A stretch of 64,000 nucleotides of DNA, from contig CAZEEG010000006.1 of NCBI GenBank assembly GCA_964511065.1, positions 18,282 through 82,281 of the forward strand. The letters are read 5' to 3'. The DNA is from CALBRZ01 sp964511065. Its GTDB lineage: Bacteria > Planctomycetota > Planctomycetia > Pirellulales > S012-138. A program made the translations under genes and the position numbers. The notes under the pieces were generated by a model. It was not told the DNA's origin. It worked only from the letters and a program-made list of their open reading frames with translations, and did not search any database. Shown here in pieces: positions 60,790 through 64,000 of the stretch (the first letter of the stretch is position 1; each line of letters begins with the position of its first letter).

Positions 60790-62760
60790 CTACAATCTTT
60801 CCACGACTTCGATTCCCAACAATTCAAGCCCCTTCCGCAAAACGCTGGCCGTCAGATCGACCAGCAGGCACCGGCTGGCGCGAATCTCGTCGCTGGGCGC
60901 TTTGATGACGGGGCAGTTTTCAAAAAACGTACTGAAGCTCTTGGCCACCTGGTCAAACAGGTAACTGGTCAGCAGGTTCGGCCGGTAATCGACCGGGACC
61001 TCGGCCACGGCTTCGGCAAATCGCGACAGTTCCAGGGCCAACGCCCGCTCGGCCGCGTGCTCCAGCACGATCGCAGCACCGCTCGCCCGCAGGGCCGCCG
61101 GGTCGGCGCCGGCCTTGCGGAGAATGCTGCGGCACCGCGCGTATGCGTACTGCATGTACGTAGCCGTGTTGCCCCGCAGGTTCAGCATGGCCTGGTAACT
61201 GAAGCGGTAATCGCTCGTGCGGTTGTGCGAGAGATCGAAATACTTGATCGCCCCCACGCCGACAGCTTCAGCCACTTGGGCCCGCTGCTCGGGCGAGATT
61301 TGGCCTTCGGGATCGTTCTCCGCCACAACCTTGGCGGCGTAGGCCACGGCCTCGTCGATCACGTCGCTCAAGTCGACGGACCACCCGCTCCGGGTCTTGA
61401 TCGGCCGACCGTCCTCGCCCAACACGGTGCCAAAACCAATATGCTGCAGTTCGACGTCCTGGTAGCCCCAGCGGCGGGCGGCCGCAAACAACTGTTCAAA
61501 GTGCAGGCTCTGCCGGTGGTCCACCACGTACAAAATGGCATCGGGCTGCCATTGCTCCATCCGGTACTGGATGGTGGCCAGGTCGGTGGTCGCGTAGAGG
61601 AAGGCCCCGTCGCGCTTGCGAATCAGCATCGGCGTATCGAAGCCTTCGAGGAAGATCACCACGGCGCCTTCGCTTTCGGTGGCCAACCCCTTCTCCTGGA
61701 GTTCGCGAACGACCTTCTCCAGGCGATCGTGATAGAAGCTCTCGCCCAGGGTGTGATCGAACTTTACGCCAAGCCGCTCGTACATGGCATCCAGCAGCTT
61801 GAGGCACGGCGGGAGAATCTTTTTCCACAGGGCCAGGTTTTCCGGGTCGCCCGTATGGAGCCGGGCGGTTTCCAGCAGCACCCGATTGCCGATGTCGTGA
61901 TGCTCTTGGGCTAACCTGGCTTTGACGGGATCGGACTCCACCTCCGCCAGCTTCGTCTGCAGGTCCTTGAGCGAATCGCGGGCTTCGGCCAGCCGCGCTT
62001 GGACCCGCTTGTGCTCGCTTTGGGCCTTCTTGAGGGCCTTCTTATCGGCCTGAGCGGCAGCCACTGCCGCTTCCGACCGGTCAAGCTCCGCCTTCAATTC
62101 CTCGATGGTGCGCTCCAGCGCCGGCACCTCCGCTTTGCCCTTGTGGTACTCCACTAACTGGTTGGTGAGGCGGTAAAGCTGGGCGTAATAGCCAATGGTG
62201 CCTTCGGGCTCGGTGGCGTACTGCGACAGGTGCCGGCACCCGAAAATGATCATGCCGAACTGGGTGCCCCAGTCGCCGATGTGGTTATCGCTGATGACCT
62301 TGTGGCCCAAGAATCGCAGCACCCGGCACAGGCTATCGCCAATCACCGTGGAGCGAATGTGGCCAATATGCATCGGCTTGGCCACGTTGGGGGCGGAGTA
62401 ATCTACGACGTACGTTCGGGCCGGTTGCTGCGGCGGGCAGCCCAGGCGCTCGTCGGCCAGGGCTTCGCTGGCGAGCCTTGCCAGCACATCATCCTTGATT
62501 CGGAGGTTAATAAAGCCGGGGCCGGCGATCTCGGGCGGTTCGCACAGGTCGTCGATCTTGAGCGCGGCGACGATGGCCTCGGCGATCTCGCGCGACTTGC
62601 GGCCAAGTTTGCCTTGCAGTGGCATGGCGCAATTGGCCTGGTAGTCGCCGAAGCGGAAATCGGTGCTGCGGCGGACCGTTTCCAGCAGTGGCTCCACATC
62701 ATCGACCAGCGTGGCCAAGGCGGCGGCAAATCGGCTCTGCAATTCGGCAAGCAGGTTCAT
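60790..62760 (-). CDS. argS: Arginyl-tRNA synthetase with a coiled-coil insertion
   Basis: 656 residues. The N-terminal Add-1 domain is followed by the class I signature NVAKPMHIGHIRSTVIGD, with HIGH at about 128-131. KTRSGWSVDLSDVIDEA is the KMSKS-loop equivalent, and the C-terminal anticodon-binding helical domain ends RASRCLLVDLTASVLRKGLELLGIEVVERL. The usual length is 550-590 residues; here about 70 extra residues (about 207-277: ALERTIEELKAELDRSEAAV, and KKAQSEHKRVQARLAEARD) form a long coiled coil between the HIGH half and the KMSKS half. Otherwise all catalytic features are present. It diverges from the FdhF/YdeP gene. Confidence 0.95.
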   Translation of the reverse strand: MNLLAELQSRFAAALATLVDDVEPLLETVRRSTDFRFGDYQANCAMPLQGKLGRKSREIAEAIVAALKIDDLCEPPEIAGPGFINLRIKDDVLARLASEALADERLGCPPQQPARTYVVDYSAPNVAKPMHIGHIRSTVIGDSLCRVLRFLGHKVISDNHIGDWGTQFGMIIFGCRHLSQYATEPEGTIGYYAQLYRLTNQLVEYHKGKAEVPALERTIEELKAELDRSEAAVAAAQADKKALKKAQSEHKRVQARLAEARDSLKDLQTKLAEVESDPVKARLAQEHHDIGNRVLLETARLHTGDPENLALWKKILPPCLKLLDAMYERLGVKFDHTLGESFYHDRLEKVVRELQEKGLATESEGAVVIFLEGFDTPMLIRKRDGAFLYATTDLATIQYRMEQWQPDAILYVVDHRQSLHFEQLFAAARRWGYQDVELQHIGFGTVLGEDGRPIKTRSGWSVDLSDVIDEAVAYAAKVVAENDPEGQISPEQRAQVAEAVGVGAIKYFDLSHNRTSDYRFSYQAMLNLRGNTATYMQYAYARCRSILRKAGADPAALRASGAAIVLEHAAERALALELSRFAEAVAEVPVDYRPNLLTSYLFDQVAKSFSTFFENCPVIKAPSDEIRASRCLLVDLTASVLRKGLELLGIEVVERL

Positions 62761-63308
62761 GGGTACCTGAGTGACTGGATAGCTGGGATTCGAATGACGC
62801 TTTTCCGCCAGCCAATCGGAAATGCCTGCGCCACGTGCTCAACTAGACCCCTAAATTGCCTCGCGTTCAAGGTGGCAGCCCGGCCAGCAAGGCTGGGGAA
62901 AACTCCCAGCACAGAACCGACTTACAACCATTCCGGCAGGCTTCAACCGCCTGCTGGCCTACGATCACCGGGGCAGGAAGGAGGGCCTTCCGGCGCAAGA
63001 TGGTATCTTGCCAGAAAATTGTGGCGCAACTCAAGACGTCAATTGGGCGAACATGCTGGCAACGGTCAGCAGCCGATTGACCCACGCCAACGGTTCGCGT
63101 TGCTATCCGCCCAGTGGTATGATGACCGCTAGTGGCGGCAAAGCCGGCGCGTGCGATGGGGGCGACGCGGGGGGAACGACCGACATGCTGCGGCCCCGCG
63201 ATTTGCCAACGTGGGGCGGCATCAACCCAGTTCGCCGGTCCCCCCTGGCCGCCCCATGCCCCGGATACCAGTGCGACAGCCCTGCTACGAGAACAGGCAG
63301 AAACCGGC
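62761..63308. other. Divergent spacer before the FdhF/YdeP gene, no gene recognised
   Basis: 548 bp between argS and the oxidoreductase. A perfect 7-bp hairpin gcaagat-ggt-atcttgc lies at 62995-63011. Short open frames on both strands (near 62856-63085) lack recognisable features. Promoters for both genes should be here. Confidence 0.4.
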
Positions 63309-64000
63309 CATGAAGAAACCCAAGTCGGGCGGCGGATGGCACGCGATCAAGTACGCATGGCGCAAATCGCGCGAGGCAGGCGGCGTGTGGCGCATGTGGA
63401 AAGCCATGCGAACCAAGAATGCCTGCAAGACGTGCGCGGTGGGGATGGGCGGACAAAAGGGCGGTATGGTCAACGAGGCCGGCCGCCGGTTCGAATTGTG
63501 CAAGAAGTCGCTCCAGGCCATGGCCGCCGACATGCAAGGCGCCATCTCCAGCCAGTTCTGGAGCACGTACTCGGTGGCCCAGCTTCAGGCTTTCACCCCG
63601 CGCGAGTTGGAAAACTGCGGCCGGCTGGTGGAACCGGTGTTGTACGAGCGGCCAGGCGACTACTTCCGCCCGATCAGTTGGGACGAAGCCTTCGAGCGGA
63701 TCGCCCGGCGACTGCGCAGCTTGTCGCCTAATGAAACCTTCTTTTACTTCAGTGGCCGCAGTTCCAATGAGGCCGGCTTTCTGCTCCAGTTGTTCGCCCG
63801 GCTGTACGGTACCAATAACGTCAACAATTGCAGCTACTACTGCCACCAGGCCAGCGGCGTGGGACTGACCAGCGTGGTTGGCAGCGGCACGGCGACCATC
63901 GTTCTGGACGACCTGCACAAGGCCGACCTGGTGTTTGTCATTGGCGGCAACCCGGCCAGCAACCATCCCCGCTTGATGCGGTCGCTGATGGAGGTTCGCC
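63309..64000 (+). CDS. FdhF/YdeP-family molybdopterin oxidoreductase (N-terminal part)
   Basis: 230 codons, then cut by the right edge; the full family is about 750-800 residues. Start ATG at 63309-63311. A basic N-terminus is followed by a cysteine cluster ACKTCAVGMGGQKGG (39-53) and CKKSL (about 64), likely the ligands of an Fe-S cluster. The molybdopterin-domain start follows: RPISWDEAFERIARRL, FFYFSGRSSNEAGFLLQLFARLYGTNNVNNCSYYCHQASG, and ADLVFVIGGNPASNHPRLM. The wording fits the FdhF/YdeP group rather than true formate dehydrogenases; the catalytic partner is unknown. Cofactor: bis-MGD by family inference. Confidence 0.88.

Noticed and set aside
62867..63085. A 72-residue minus-strand frame upstream of the FdhF/YdeP gene
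   Set aside because: No ribosome site, Cys/Pro-rich random-looking sequence, overlaps a short plus-strand frame equally weak.
1..64000. tRNA, rRNA, CRISPR arrays or insertion sequences
   Set aside because: Scanned for T-loop words, regularly spaced repeats and transposase motifs on both strands; nothing convincing. A lone ggattcgaatg near 62787 lacks the rest of a tRNA.

Overview
The window is a 64 kb piece of a GC-rich bacterial chromosome, almost certainly a planctomycete, probably from the Pirellulales. The best evidence is lineage-typical gene content: a secreted cytochrome-motif protein with DUF1549 and DUF1553 domains (22883-26035), a tandem DUF1080 protein (57585-58919), degenerate formylglycine-enzyme-like and sulfatase-like proteins, a planctomycete-type FdhF/YdeP oxidoreductase N-terminus at the right edge, and many short monocistronic genes separated by 150-600 bp of GC-rich spacer. 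I saw no rRNA, tRNA, CRISPR array, transposase or prophage gene. A run of ten N inside dnaK shows this is a draft assembly.

Layout. 1-7.3 kb: lysS (cut by the left edge), a formylglycine-enzyme-like protein, a large MscS channel and a 523-residue coiled-coil protein, all on the minus strand. 7.9-22.7 kb: core metabolism (threonine synthase, dapB, a PfkB sugar kinase, a flavoprotein, a sodium:solute symporter with a small membrane partner, deoC, citrate synthase), an FHA-GAF-nucleotidyl cyclase and an SDR oxidoreductase. 22.9-26.7 kb: the DUF1549/DUF1553 protein and rpsT. 26.9-38.9 kb: a surface-glycan locus. Seven minus-strand genes overlap or nearly abut; in order of transcription they are a GT2 fused to a CDP-alcohol phosphotransferase, a GT2, a polysaccharide-deacetylase-like protein, a GT4, a GT9, a 92-residue membrane protein and a GT39-like membrane protein. 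A second GT39-like gene diverges from them, followed by a 44-residue membrane microprotein and a secreted TIKI/TraB-like protein. 40.7-45.8 kb: the heat-shock genes clpB and dnaK. 46-51.5 kb: pheA, a degenerate sulfatase-fold protein and a secreted S9 peptidase. 51.5-54.3 kb: an accessory-looking stretch with a 32-bp perfect palindrome, two identical 63-bp direct repeats bracketing a two-gene minus-strand unit of unknown function, and a low-complexity charged/His-rich secreted protein with a clear terminator. 54.6-64 kb: hpt translationally coupled to two GT4 glycosyltransferases, the DUF1080 protein, a type I phosphodiesterase-like protein, argS with an extra coiled-coil insertion, and the start of an FdhF/YdeP oxidoreductase.

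How it works together. Most genes are housekeeping. The coherent multi-gene systems are the glycan locus (sugar transfer, deacetylation, GT39 membrane enzymes, and possibly attachment of a phospho-alcohol through the fusion protein) and the hpt-GT4-GT4 unit. The most unusual items are the GT2/CDP-alcohol phosphotransferase fusion, the repeat-flanked small gene pair, the pseudo-sulfatase, the ArgS insertion and the inverted-repeat-rich dnaK/pheA intergenic region. Function calls rest on motif recognition by eye; no database search was run.
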